Assembly (NCBI GenBank): GCA_014885115.2
Contig: WKLE02000802.1
Coordinates: 1 to 22,236 of the forward strand
Reading direction: 5' to 3'
DNA from: Asterionellopsis glacialis
Taxonomy: Eukaryota; Bacillariophyta; Plagiogrammaphyceae; Rhaphoneidales; Asterionellopsidaceae
Length of the DNA: 22,236 nucleotides
Each line of letters starts with the position of its first letter. Within the stretch, counting starts at the first letter, position 1. The notes beneath the pieces were generated by a model. The model was not told the origin of the DNA. It did no database searches and saw nothing but the letters and a program-made list of their open reading frames with translations. The translations under genes and the position numbers were made by a program. This document shows positions 1-9,138 of this stretch, piece by piece.

Positions 1-35
1 TCTGTCTGTCTCCTCCTAGCCTCCATCTCATGCAC

Positions 36-176
36 GTACGATGGGACAAGGTGGCGTAAGGGAATCTCCGATTCCTGGTACGACCCCTCTAGAGGTGGTA
101 GTGCTACCGGTAGATTGTAGTCCTAGTTTGGTCAAACCTGTACCTGTACCTGGTACTTCACCGGTCACCTTTTTAG

Positions 177-215
<39 letters not shown>

Positions 216-278
216 TGTACCTTGTATGGTACCGTACCAGTGTATAGTACCTGGTACCTGTACTTAGGTACCCGGTAC
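36..278. repeat. GTAC-rich low-complexity island
   Basis: The tetramer GTAC begins at 36, 78, 140, 146, 153, 217, 229, 234, 247, 253, 260, 268 and 275: 13 copies in about 240 bp, where about one is expected by chance. Several are spaced 6-8 bp apart as degenerate CTGTAC/CTGGTAC units. Related clusters lie upstream of other genes in the window. Confidence 0.8.
182..215. repeat. (CT)n microsatellite
   Basis: There are 13 uninterrupted CT dinucleotides from 182 to 207, followed by an imperfect CT-rich tail to 215. It sits inside the GTAC-rich island upstream of the metallophosphoesterase gene. Confidence 0.95.
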
Positions 279-487
279 TCTTTTCAGTGCCCAGGCAGGG
301 TCTCCCATCATAGACTTCTGTGGCCCATCTTCACATGCATGTTTCACTAATGGGCGGTTGTCAGCCCGCAGCTGTCGAACCCCTCCAGTCGTGCTTCATA
401 CTTTTTCCGACATTTGGACGTTGTACGAAGGCATTTCATTGTTGCACATAATATGCGACTAGGTCCAAGAACACCTAAGCAGTTCTG

Positions 488-1756
488 ATGTCCAAGTTTT
501 GGTCAGGAGGCTCATCTTCATCGTCGGTATCGGGATCATCGGCGTCATCATTTCCTTCAGATTGGGACGATGATGACAACGATTTGAGTGATACAAACGA
601 TGACAAAGAGGACACTTCTGGAGATCTGGAAATTTTAACTGAGCAAATGGAAATAAGTAGTACCAGTGAAGGAGAAGCAAAGACAGATGTAATTGAGAGT
701 ATAGCTTGTTGGGATCCAGATTCAGCCTGGAAGCAAATTGAAGCCAATCAAAAATTTGTGCCACCTCCAAGAGCAAAACCGGATCATAAGGAACGGCCTT
801 CTTGCACTCGGTTTGTCCTTATGAGTGACACGCATGGAAAGCACCGTTATATCGCTGCCCCCAAAGGCGACGTCCTGATTCATGGAGGAGATTTTACGAA
901 ATCAGGAGAAATTGGCACCGTTCAAGATTTGAGCGCTTACTTTGGAGAAATTGGGTACGACCCAGAAAAGATTATCTGCATTGCTGGAAACCATGAAAAT
1001 ACATTTCACCCAGAACACTATGAGCGCGTTTGGCAGCGATTTCACAGGGAACCATTTGATCCAAAAGAAACTATGGAAGCTCTTACTAACTGTACGTATT
1101 TGGAAGACGATGCGTTTATCGTTCGTGGAGATTTGAGCGTATATGGATCGCCATGGACTCCATTTTTTTTCGATTGGGCATTCAATCTCGATCGCGGTCA
1201 ACCAATCAGGGAAGTGTGGCAGAAAATTCCATTGGGAACTGATGTCTTAGTGACCCATGGACCACCACTTGGGCGAGGTGACAAGAGTTCACAAGGAGAT
1301 AAAGTAGGGTGTTACGATCTGTTGATGGAAATTCAACAGCGCGTTCATCCACGGCTCCATGTTTTCGGTCATGTTCACGAAGGTCATGGAGTGACTTACG
1401 ATGGTGCAACATTATTTGTGAACGCCTCAAGTATTACTTCTGATTACAGAAGGACATATCCATGTGTTGTGGTGGATGTACCCCACGATAAATCAAAGCC
1501 AGCCATTTGGATTCAACCCCAATGTGACATCACACCCAGTGGGTTTCTTGAGTTTCTCAAAGAAAACAACTACACAAAACTTTTAAACGCAGCGAAAGAT
1601 CTTGATAAATCGTTGCTTCCCGGTGGGAGCGAACTGCTTGATGACAATGCTTATGACAATATCTGTATTTCGATGTCGATTCATCGTGACAAGGCAGCAA
1701 GAGATGAGCTTCTTAAGGTTTTGTCGCAGATTCATGCGGCTTCATTCGACACGTAA
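488..1756 (+). CDS. Class III metallophosphoesterase, MPPED1/MPPED2-like
   Basis: This 422-aa protein is a probable metal-dependent phosphodiesterase or phosphatase. All calcineurin-like metal-ligand motifs are visible: SDTHGKH (113-119), HGGDFT (132-137), GNHE (167-170), VTHGPP (255-260) and GHVHEG (294-299). The compact 'SDTHG...GNHE...THGPP...GHVHEG' form, and the G-Y/C-D-L-L segment between the last two motifs, match the MPPED1/MPPED2 (239FB) family. In that family GHVH can be GHIH, with a glycine variant that lowers activity; here the His is intact, so the enzyme should be active. The first ~100 residues are Ser/Asp/Glu-rich, low complexity and outside the fold, with no signal peptide, suggesting a cytosolic enzyme. 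A C-terminal helical tail of ~90 residues follows the domain. The gene is intronless, starts at the first ATG, and converges on the kinase gene with 32 bp between stop codons. The natural substrate cannot be read from sequence. Confidence 0.9.
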   Translation: MSKFWSGGSSSSSVSGSSASSFPSDWDDDDNDLSDTNDDKEDTSGDLEILTEQMEISSTSEGEAKTDVIESIACWDPDSAWKQIEANQKFVPPPRAKPDHKERPSCTRFVLMSDTHGKHRYIAAPKGDVLIHGGDFTKSGEIGTVQDLSAYFGEIGYDPEKIICIAGNHENTFHPEHYERVWQRFHREPFDPKETMEALTNCTYLEDDAFIVRGDLSVYGSPWTPFFFDWAFNLDRGQPIREVWQKIPLGTDVLVTHGPPLGRGDKSSQGDKVGCYDLLMEIQQRVHPRLHVFGHVHEGHGVTYDGATLFVNASSITSDYRRTYPCVVVDVPHDKSKPAIWIQPQCDITPSGFLEFLKENNYTKLLNAAKDLDKSLLPGGSELLDDNAYDNICISMSIHRDKAARDELLKVLSQIHAASFDT

Positions 1757-1788
1757 GCACCAATCAAAATTAAAATTTTTAAAACTTA

Positions 1789-3336
1789 TTAATTAAATGT
1801 TGCTGCTGCAAGAATTGCCGCGCCAAAGCTAGCCTCCGTGTTTTCTGCCTTCATGACTCTAATATTATTATCTTCAAATGTGTCCGTCAGTCTCCTTTCT
1901 CTCATTTTCATCCACATGTCATTTCTCGACCCACCACCACACGTCCAAACTGTTCCTGGTAGGCTTGGTGTAGCACCAAGCTCTCCTAGTGCAATAAAGC
2001 CATCGCGTTCAACGTCACTGATACTTTGAAGAATTCCGTGCAGATATTCTCCTCGATTAGTTGGGACAGGCTCCAAGAGTGGTTCCTTTTCAGAATCAGC
2101 CACGGGAAAACGTTCTCCTTTTTTGGTCAACGGATAGTACGAAAGAGGGCTGTCTGTCGTCGGATCAATATCAGAGCTCAAGGCTTGTAGCTCATCATTA
2201 GAGAATTCTAATTGTCGTAATACTGCACATCCTACGTTGCTGGCACCACCAACAAGCCATGCCTCTCCATCGGTGTCTTCCGCTTCGTTGGAAAAGGAAG
2301 GAAACCGATGACTGTAAACACCTCTTGACGCATCTTCAACATAGGTTGAGCTTAATTTCTTCATAGCCAAAGTACTTCCCAATGATGTCACAGCTGTCCC
2401 CATGTCAGGTGATGCCCCCACCGCTGCAAAGAATGCAGCATTTGAATCAGTGGTCCCACCGACAACTACAGCGGATTGCGGTAATCCGTATTCTTTGGCA
2501 ACATCCTCACTAATTTTCCCGATAGGTTCGCCAGGTGATACAACCTGAACGGGTACAACACCTAATCCAATGGGATCCGAAATGCCAGCATCTTGAAGAC
2601 ATGCTTCTAGCCATGAGGGCCATTCAAGATTTCGTACGTCATACCCCAACTTGAGACAATTGTGCCAATCACTTCGAATTACACGTTTTTGTTCTGGTCC
2701 CGAGCCGCATTTTTTCTTGTTATGCAAGAGCTTCATTGTAATATAATCTGATTGGTGGCATAACACTTCACCGGGTTGGAGTGGTTTCTCCTCGTTCCAT
2801 GTCAAAAGCTTTGCTAAAGATCCAGTGTTTGCACGGGCAGTGTGTCGAGGGGGTGCATGTTTGTCCAACAAATCAAGAGCACGGTGAGCATAAACTGGAT
2901 CTGAAGCTCGATTGGCAACATCATAATCATACATTCTTGGCTTTCTTGTCGTGTCACCTCCGTTTTTTGAATCCACCAAAAGGCAACTTGCTGACGTTCC
3001 AGATACGCATATCGATGCTACACTTTCCAATGATCCCATTGCCTCGGAAGCACCACGCAATAGACTATCTACTGCATCCATCCATGCGGTCTCGTCATCG
3101 TAGGCACCTTCCCATAAGATGGCCTGTGAGTAAATTTCCTTATATCCATTTCCGCTATCATGGGCAGCATTTGTAGCACGTTCAATAACTGAAACTCTTG
3201 CCCCAGATGTCCCAAGATCGAACCCAACAAAATGGGGGCCACCCACTGACATCGACAAAGCGTTTACTTTCTTGTTTCGGATTGTTGTTGATGTAAACAA
3301 GAACGCAGCACTTATCAAGAACTTTGAATTCCTCAT
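1789..3336 (-). CDS. FGGY-family carbohydrate kinase, probable D-ribulokinase (plant XK-1/cyanobacterial type)
   Basis: This 515-aa sugar kinase would phosphorylate a pentulose (D-ribulose to D-ribulose 5-phosphate) with ATP. FGGY hallmarks visible are the N-terminal phosphate loop GFDLGTSG (38-45), SICVSGTSASCLLVD (108-122), a SDW segment (222-224), GGTTDSNAAF (293-302) with D297 as the probable catalytic base, the TSLGST loop (317-322), and the adenosine-binding CGGGSRNDMW (466-475). Overall organisation resembles the plant plastid XK-1 and cyanobacterial D-ribulokinases more than bacterial xylulokinases; this subfamily call is from family knowledge and is less certain than the FGGY call. 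The first ~30 residues form a short hydrophobic stretch followed by VNALSMS, a possible signal/plastid leader with Leu after Ala. The gene is intronless and diverges from the PPR gene across a 724-bp promoter region. Xylulokinase or another pentulose kinase remains possible. Confidence 0.85.
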   Translation of the reverse strand: MRNSKFLISAAFLFTSTTIRNKKVNALSMSVGGPHFVGFDLGTSGARVSVIERATNAAHDSGNGYKEIYSQAILWEGAYDDETAWMDAVDSLLRGASEAMGSLESVASICVSGTSASCLLVDSKNGGDTTRKPRMYDYDVANRASDPVYAHRALDLLDKHAPPRHTARANTGSLAKLLTWNEEKPLQPGEVLCHQSDYITMKLLHNKKKCGSGPEQKRVIRSDWHNCLKLGYDVRNLEWPSWLEACLQDAGISDPIGLGVVPVQVVSPGEPIGKISEDVAKEYGLPQSAVVVGGTTDSNAAFFAAVGASPDMGTAVTSLGSTLAMKKLSSTYVEDASRGVYSHRFPSFSNEAEDTDGEAWLVGGASNVGCAVLRQLEFSNDELQALSSDIDPTTDSPLSYYPLTKKGERFPVADSEKEPLLEPVPTNRGEYLHGILQSISDVERDGFIALGELGATPSLPGTVWTCGGGSRNDMWMKMRERRLTDTFEDNNIRVMKAENTEASFGAAILAAATFN

Positions 3337-4060
3337 TGTACGATTGAAGTAATGACAAAATGCTCTTTCTCTGTTGACTGGGTTGTTACAAGTGTTGATA
3401 TTCTCAAATTCATCATCGATGCTTTCTCATGTCAAACACCCACATTGGCCGGGTTGTTGGCGGCAAACGTCATCATGATCTATGTCTTATGTAGTCCTAG
3501 TACACATGCATTAGGTCCTAGAGTACCGTACAGGTAGGACCTACTCATACCTGGTACAGTACTTGGTAGGAATAGACTACCTAGACCTATTCCTAGTCTG
3601 TTTAGCAGAGTATCAAAATGTATCTTTTGATCAATCAAATCGGTCGAATCTTTTCACTCCTATGCGTTTTTACCACTAAGCTTCCCCTGCTCCAAAACGC
3701 TCCCCACCAGGGTGTTCTGACACGTCTGGCCTGACACCTTCTGTTGTCGTCCACTCATCATTCATCACATGCAATGTGTCGGTCATGTTCTGAACGAACG
3801 TTGTGATGCCTGCATGCCATCCGCCCAGTTCGAGTCTCCGCCTGCTTCCGAGACAGAGAGCGAGTCAAAAAGACAACTCATCCATCTCATCACATCACAC
3901 CTAGGACTAGTCCTCTCTCTAGGACCTACTGAATGCACACACCCCAAATTTCATTTTCGAATAGATACACCGGACTTTCCTTCCCCAGCTGTACTATAAC
4001 TCAATCCTTGCACTCATATATTTGAAGGTTTCAAAGTTGAAATATACAAAGAACACAAGT
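3337..4060. promoter_or_regulatory. Divergent promoter region between the kinase and PPR genes
   Basis: No supported gene in 724 bp. It carries clusters of short palindromic words: GTAC (five copies around 3498-3566) and TAGGTCCTA, AGTCCTAG and AGGACCTAC variants at about 3492-3597 and 3900-3930. A TATATTT stretch at about 4017-4023 lies about 40 bp before the PPR ATG. The ORFs that can be opened here have no recognisable product. Confidence 0.5.
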
Positions 4061-6157
4061 ATGAGTGGTATCCTAGCAAAATCAGGACGAACTAGTTCAA
4101 GAATGAAGAGAGTTTTGAAACAAGCCCAAGCACAGTCACCAGGGGTATTCTTAAGAACATCAACTCATATGGCTTCAACAACTCTCGATCCCTCAACTTT
4201 GGCCAATGTAAGCCTCGCTGAAAGATTATTATCTGGTACAGAACGACTGGGTGCAGCAAGTATTAACGAAGATGTAATGAAAACCTTTGTGGGAACATTG
4301 CACGCAGCTTCTTCCTTAGCTCAGCACCATCAACATCACCAACCTTCTAGACACGGACGAAACAGTATGCTGGAGGCAGAACAAAAACATTTACCGCAAA
4401 GATTCCCGTCGGCCTCAACCAGACTTCATCCAAGAAAACCTATATTAGATAGAACACCTATATCGAATAATCTGCTTCTCTCTCGATTTGATCAAGTTGA
4501 GAGTGCTGTTCTTGATAATATGGATCCTCGACCAAATGCCAGAAAGGAAAGTGGGGTATATCGAAGCGATAAAGGAACCATTACTACTCAAGAAAAGTTC
4601 GAAAGAAACGCAAAAACTTTGAATAATCGTCTGACGCGAGCCATTAAATCTCGTCGCTTGAAGGATTCGCTTGAAATATTCGAAAAGGCTATGGTCACCA
4701 ATGCTGTAGACGAACTAGATTCTAAAATATACCAAAACTTGATCAAATTCATGGCACCACGAGATGTGCTTGGTGCTTACAGTTGTCTGAAACGATACGA
4801 AAATGTAACGGGAAACACATCTGATGCGCAAGTGTATGGGTACATTTGTAATAATTTGGATAGGTTCGACCCGGGAAAAGTCAGGCCACAGCACATGGTG
4901 GATATGACAAGAAGCCTAATTCGTGACTTGGAAAAGCTTGATGAAGCTAAACAGCACTGGCTCTTCCCACAATTAGTTTTGAGTTTGACAAGACAACCTT
5001 TTTGGGAGGTTGGAAAAATTGCAGCTGGTTTGTACCGACGTATGGTGAAAGAAGAATTCCCTTTGACCGCCAAAAAGCTGGAACAATTCGTGAGATGTTC
5101 AAAGTATGCTCGACAAAAAGACCTTCCGTATCATGAAATTTTGGAACACATTGCCTCTAAAGATGGACAGCCACATACGGTAACAGCTATCCACGCCCTC
5201 GAAAATCTGTTCCCTTTTACGGATACAGAAGCAACCATGACTGCTCTCGGTGCTATAATCGATATGCAATCTACATCCGTAGAGTCCGAATCAAATAAGA
5301 TTTACCGTATAGACATTGGTGCTTTGGAGCACATTACAGCTGCTGCTGCAAGAAAACCTAATCCAGACTTGAATTTACTTGTATGGGATGCACTGGAACT
5401 CTTTGGCTACGAGCCAACAGAGACCATTTACGAGAACACAATTCAATCTTTCTGCATGTCTTATCGAAAAGATGACAATTGCTTCGAAGCCTTAGCCGAA
5501 ATGGAATCTAAAGGCTTCGAACCAAGTAGAGCACTGATTCGTAGTGTATCTCGATCTCTACGTTATTCGGCTAGTCGAGTAGATAATGCTTATTATATTG
5601 TGAGTGGAAAGAACCATTGGAGTGAACCTAAATGGTCCGTAGGAGCTCTTAATATAGTTCTCTCGGCCTGTGGCGAATTAGGTGATGTAAACCGAGCCTT
5701 TGCCACATTTGATGAATTCGAGCCCAATGGTTTGAAACCCAACTTAGATTCCTATTGCTTTTTGTTTGAAGCTCTGGATGTTGACACTGATCCGAAATAC
5801 CGAAAAGATAGCATCTCCGAAGAAGCGATACAAGCCACCCTTGAAGCTGCAGAATACATTCTTTCTGCCATGAAAGCAGATGGTATCGAGCTTGCTGGTC
5901 ATGCTCTTCAGGAATATGTACATATGTTAATCAACATAGAGGACATCGACAAAGCATTAGAGACAGTGACCAACGCTTTAGAAGCAAACCTAGAAATCAG
6001 AAATAAGACTTTTTTCACGGTTGCGATGGCGTGTTGCAATAGAGATCGCTTCGATGATGCTAGATACTTTTCATCCAAGCTATCCGAACCGTGGAACTTT
6101 CTCGACCAGAGAATTAACAAAATGGCTGAGACCGCGAAGTTATTTAATAATAACTAA
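4061..6157 (+). CDS. Pentatricopeptide-repeat (PPR)-like helical repeat protein, probably organellar
   Basis: This 698-aa protein consists of helical hairpins of about 35 residues. The clearest PPR-type unit is at about 527-562, with the pattern LNIVLSACGELGDVNRAFAT followed by GLKPNLDSY, typical of motifs that bind single RNA bases. Degenerate units lie at about 190-225 (RLTRAIKSRRLKDSLEIFEK), 460-500 (EALAEMESKGFEPS) and 615-690. PPR proteins process, edit or stabilise organellar transcripts. The N-terminus is basic, Ser/Thr-rich and free of acidic residues for ~35 residues (KSGRTSSRMKRVLKQAQAQ), consistent with a mitochondrial presequence. A His/Gln-rich stretch lies near residue 95. The start is the ATG at 4061; an upstream in-frame TTG at 4022 is not needed. 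There is no C-terminal E/DYW editing domain. The RNA target is unknown. The gene is intronless, and an AATAAA signal lies at 6241. Confidence 0.75.
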   Translation: MSGILAKSGRTSSRMKRVLKQAQAQSPGVFLRTSTHMASTTLDPSTLANVSLAERLLSGTERLGAASINEDVMKTFVGTLHAASSLAQHHQHHQPSRHGRNSMLEAEQKHLPQRFPSASTRLHPRKPILDRTPISNNLLLSRFDQVESAVLDNMDPRPNARKESGVYRSDKGTITTQEKFERNAKTLNNRLTRAIKSRRLKDSLEIFEKAMVTNAVDELDSKIYQNLIKFMAPRDVLGAYSCLKRYENVTGNTSDAQVYGYICNNLDRFDPGKVRPQHMVDMTRSLIRDLEKLDEAKQHWLFPQLVLSLTRQPFWEVGKIAAGLYRRMVKEEFPLTAKKLEQFVRCSKYARQKDLPYHEILEHIASKDGQPHTVTAIHALENLFPFTDTEATMTALGAIIDMQSTSVESESNKIYRIDIGALEHITAAAARKPNPDLNLLVWDALELFGYEPTETIYENTIQSFCMSYRKDDNCFEALAEMESKGFEPSRALIRSVSRSLRYSASRVDNAYYIVSGKNHWSEPKWSVGALNIVLSACGELGDVNRAFATFDEFEPNGLKPNLDSYCFLFEALDVDTDPKYRKDSISEEAIQATLEAAEYILSAMKADGIELAGHALQEYVHMLINIEDIDKALETVTNALEANLEIRNKTFFTVAMACCNRDRFDDARYFSSKLSEPWNFLDQRINKMAETAKLFNNN

Positions 6158-6598
6158 AAGACTTTGTTAGACCTCTATATTTGCGTGCTCAAATCCCGTC
6201 CCCTTTCAACCTAAATGTATTGCTACGAAGACACCAGAATAATAAAGTTTTTGAGTGGCGATAGACTAAGAAAAAGGATCGTTCTCTCATCCACGGTACT
6301 TTACTGTAAAAAGTTTTGGACCAGTCGTGTGTGCTCTTTTGCGGTGAAATAGTCGTACGTACGTACCTGTGGTAACAGTATCTTACTCAGTATCTTTTTT
6401 TCTAGGCCATCACGTTCCGAACACTACAAAAGATCTTTTTTTTGTCGCCGCAAAATGCGAAGCATAGAAGCCTAGATTTACGTCCACCCATCAGCTTTTG
6501 TGATGTATTTGCAACACGGGAGAGTCTTCGTAATGACCACCTTTTAGAATATAAGTCTGACACACCCATTAGAAGAGTTCCACTGCTACACGTAGTCA
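6158..6598. promoter_or_regulatory. Intergenic region: PPR 3' UTR and pyruvate kinase promoter
   Basis: No supported gene. The PPR 3' flank contains AATAAA at 6241-6246, a likely poly(A) signal 84 bp past the stop codon. The second half should hold the pyruvate kinase promoter and contains an alternating run of CGTACGTACGTACC at about 6354-6367. Short ORFs here (for example 6442-6705) overlap the pyruvate kinase start in another frame and look spurious. Confidence 0.5.
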
Positions 6599-8413
6599 AT
6601 GAAGCCCATATCAACGATTATTGCATTCCTATGCTCATCGGTGGTAGCACTAACAGGACCGTCGAAGCTAAGTTTGTCAACCTTACCAACGACACGAACT
6701 CCTAACTCGGGGTGGCCGCTCGTATGCTTATCGTCATTATCATCTGGCAGCGATGATGGTGCAAGGTGGACAGGATCAGGAAGGTGGGAAAAAGAATCAT
6801 CACTTCCAACGGGGGGAGAACAATTTTTGCTAAAAGAGAAATTTGGAACATATTTCAAAGTCCCCAACCCGGCAACTCTCATGACAAAAATTATCTGTAC
6901 CATTGGACCTGCAACGAGCGATGTTTCCACGATTGGAAAAATGTTGGATGCAGGTATGTCGGCTGCTCGCATCAATATGTCGCATGGTTCATACGAGTAC
7001 GCAGAAAAGATAATCGACAACGTTCGCAAGGTAGCAGAAACGCGACGAAAGCTTTGTCCCATTATTCTGGATACGAAAGGACCCGAAATTCGTGTAAGTT
7101 GGATTTCAAGCTCCGAAAAAGCGATGACGCTTCAGAGTGGAGAGCAATGTATCTTGCTAACAGGCAGCCATTCAAAACAAGCACCTACAGAGCCTATTTC
7201 AACTAGTAGTGCTGATATTCCGCAAGTCGCAGTCACTTACCCATATTTGGCAAAAGCTATCCATCAGGGTGATGTGGTACTTTTGGATGACGGACGCATT
7301 TCCTTGATTGTCACTGGTGTTCCTAATGAAGATGAGGTGCATACACAAGTGATTGAAGGTGGAGACCTAGTGAATAATAAGGGCGTCAACTTACCAGGTT
7401 GTCATGTGGAACTCCCACACTTGACGGAAAAAGATGAGCAAGATATTCTTTTCGGAGTTTCAAAAAATGTCGAATATATTGCACATTCCTTCACGCGTTC
7501 GGCTACTGGCGTTAACCAGGTGCGCGAGCTTCCTGGTGTTGTAGAAAGTGGAACGCACATTATCGCGAAAATTGAGTCTCAAGAAGGGCTTGATAATTTT
7601 GCATCGATTCTTCGAGTTTCGGATGGCATCATGGTAGCTCGTGGCGATCTTGGTGTGGAAATCCCTCTAGAGAGGGTGTGTTCTGTTCAGAAGCGACTCG
7701 TAGCATCCTGCAATGCTGTAGGCAAACCTGTTATTGTTGCCACTGAGCTTTTGGATTCCATGATTAATCATCCACGTCCTACTCGTGCCGAGGCATCCGA
7801 TGTTGCCAATGCAGTTTTTGATGGTGCCGATTGTGTCATGTTATCAGGAGAAACAGCTGTTGGAAAATACCCAGTCGGTGCCATCCAGGTTATGAACCGG
7901 ATTTGCAAGGAAGCCGAATTGGATGTTGCGAACTCATTGAGGGCCATGGCGGCAGATGATATCAATGGGTTAGCTGAAAGATGGGTACAAGACAGCGGTG
8001 ACGCGTATCGTATCCGGTCAGAGGGCAACACACTACGAGATGCCTTTGCTAGATCTGCTATCAATACTGCCAAAGAAACAAATGCAGATCTGATTATTGC
8101 CATCACTCGAACCGGTCTGACAGCGAATGCTCTGGCCAAAATTTTCAGCTCGGTCCCAGTCATGGTGCTATCAACATCGGATCATGTGTGTGCACAAGTC
8201 TTGCTACATCGTAGTGTGACACCGTACTTGGTCGGTTCATTGAAACGAGAAAGTTGTGTGCCAAGAGCCATCGCAAAAGCTACTGAATTGGGATTAGTGG
8301 GACCAGGAAGCAGAGTTCTGTTGCTCACAGGGAAAGATGATCTTACTGCCAATAGATTGGAAACATTTGTGGTTGGCGATCAAGTGACATCTTTATCGGG
8401 AGAGCAAAAGTAG
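6599..8413 (+). CDS. Pyruvate kinase with plastid-type N-terminal leader
   Basis: This 604-aa enzyme converts phosphoenolpyruvate and ADP to pyruvate and ATP. The pyruvate kinase barrel starts near residue 95: TKIICTIGPAT (96-106), ARINMSHG (123-130), LDTKGPEIR (157-165), NLPG (264-267), IIAKIESQEG (321-330; catalytic Lys324 and metal ligand Glu326), VARGDLG (346-352; Asp350), and the long TELL to GADCVML segment (382-414). Glu in GPEIR corresponds to Glu117 of the rabbit muscle enzyme, the K+-dependent type. The usual TQML reads TELL here. A C-terminal regulatory domain (about 465-604) is complete. The ~94-residue N-terminal extension begins with a signal peptide (residues 1-17) ending VVA-LTGP, then a Ser/Thr-rich stretch, so import to the complex plastid or the surrounding compartment is inferred. 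The start is the first ATG after an in-frame TAG at 6593-6595. The gene is intronless. Confidence 0.97.
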   Translation: MKPISTIIAFLCSSVVALTGPSKLSLSTLPTTRTPNSGWPLVCLSSLSSGSDDGARWTGSGRWEKESSLPTGGEQFLLKEKFGTYFKVPNPATLMTKIICTIGPATSDVSTIGKMLDAGMSAARINMSHGSYEYAEKIIDNVRKVAETRRKLCPIILDTKGPEIRVSWISSSEKAMTLQSGEQCILLTGSHSKQAPTEPISTSSADIPQVAVTYPYLAKAIHQGDVVLLDDGRISLIVTGVPNEDEVHTQVIEGGDLVNNKGVNLPGCHVELPHLTEKDEQDILFGVSKNVEYIAHSFTRSATGVNQVRELPGVVESGTHIIAKIESQEGLDNFASILRVSDGIMVARGDLGVEIPLERVCSVQKRLVASCNAVGKPVIVATELLDSMINHPRPTRAEASDVANAVFDGADCVMLSGETAVGKYPVGAIQVMNRICKEAELDVANSLRAMAADDINGLAERWVQDSGDAYRIRSEGNTLRDAFARSAINTAKETNADLIIAITRTGLTANALAKIFSSVPVMVLSTSDHVCAQVLLHRSVTPYLVGSLKRESCVPRAIAKATELGLVGPGSRVLLLTGKDDLTANRLETFVVGDQVTSLSGEQK

Positions 8414-9138
8414 GAAGTAGCTACTTGATATAGTGCCACAGTTACAGATTAAAATCTTAAAATGTGGAAGTATATTAGATGAATTTATGAACTACAGACC
8501 CTCCCAAAGATATGTTTTAACGCTGTGCACAAACACATTAGGTTACTGTTTTGCAACCGATTTTGATTGTTCCTATTGTAGAAATGAAAAAGAAAGACCA
8601 ACGTCTGGCATCATGCTTTTTAATTGGAAGGTTTCGCTGTCTCGTACCTTGCTACTGTATCTCGCTGTCTCGTGTACCCAAAATTCAACAGATGGAAAAT
8701 CCATCGCAACACGGTAAATACAATAGCTAGAAGTCTTCTAAAGAAGCGAACCGAAAGATGGAACCCTCACCAATATGTAGTTAACGATCATTCATGTAAA
8801 GCGGGAAAAGTGACAACCGAATCAGGCGGTTGCAGACACTCTTCAAGTCAGTCACTCTCTCCTATGCTCCCGCCGCAGTCATCAAATCCCTCATGACAAC
8901 AAATTGTCTTATCTACATCAATTCTGCGGAAACATGTATTATAGTATGCTCATTTAAAAATGAATCGTGGATGCATTTTCACTCTTCACTTTTTTTCTAA
9001 AGAACAGCGGCGGCGGCGCTCGGCGGTTGATTCTGTACAGAAAAGATAGGGCAGTATTCTGCAATTCACTCGCAATACTTACCTTTCAAACTACATTACA
9101 TTTCCGTTTTGGCAATACCCGTTCTAACCAAAGCGGCA
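8414..9138. promoter_or_regulatory. Intergenic region: pyruvate kinase 3' end and HSF gene promoter
   Basis: No supported gene in 725 bp. A 12-bp direct repeat TCGCTGTCTCGT occurs at 8634 and 8662. An imperfect palindrome AGAAGTCTTCT followed by GAAG lies at about 8729-8745; the GAA/TTC blocks are 3 bp apart rather than the 2 bp of a canonical heat-shock element, so autoregulation is only a suggestion. A CGG-rich tract (9008-9025) lies in the probable 5' UTR. ORFs at 8433-8717 and 8624-8896 lack recognisable features. Confidence 0.45.

Larger units (their letters stand above)
1..487. promoter_or_regulatory. 5' intergenic region upstream of the metallophosphoesterase gene
   Basis: No supported gene. 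It holds a CT microsatellite and a cluster of GTAC tetramers (13 copies between 36 and 278), many inside GGTAC or GTACC contexts. The 200 bp immediately before the ATG at 488 are ordinary mixed sequence and presumably carry the core promoter and 5' UTR; no convincing TATA box was seen. Confidence 0.5.

Noticed and set aside
41..247. 68-codon ORF reading through the CT microsatellite
   Set aside because: It translates low-complexity repeat (SLSLSL) and the GTAC island, with no domain.
3826..3836. GTTCGAGTC resembling a tRNA T-loop
   Set aside because: The flanking bases do not pair as a T-stem and no A-box or cloverleaf could be built around it.
4022..4060. Upstream TTG extension of the PPR protein
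   Set aside because: It is not an ATG; the ATG at 4061 begins a plausible presequence.
8729..8745. Heat-shock element in the HSF promoter
   Set aside because: GAA and TTC blocks are spaced 3 bp apart instead of 2; too weak to call as a site.
8433..8896. Two overlapping ORFs between pyruvate kinase and HSF
   Set aside because: No domain and mutual overlap; this is the expected 3' UTR and promoter.
9109..9138. TTG start upstream of the HSF exon 1 ATG
   Set aside because: A non-ATG start is unlikely in a eukaryotic nuclear gene when tandem ATGs follow at 9139 and 9142.
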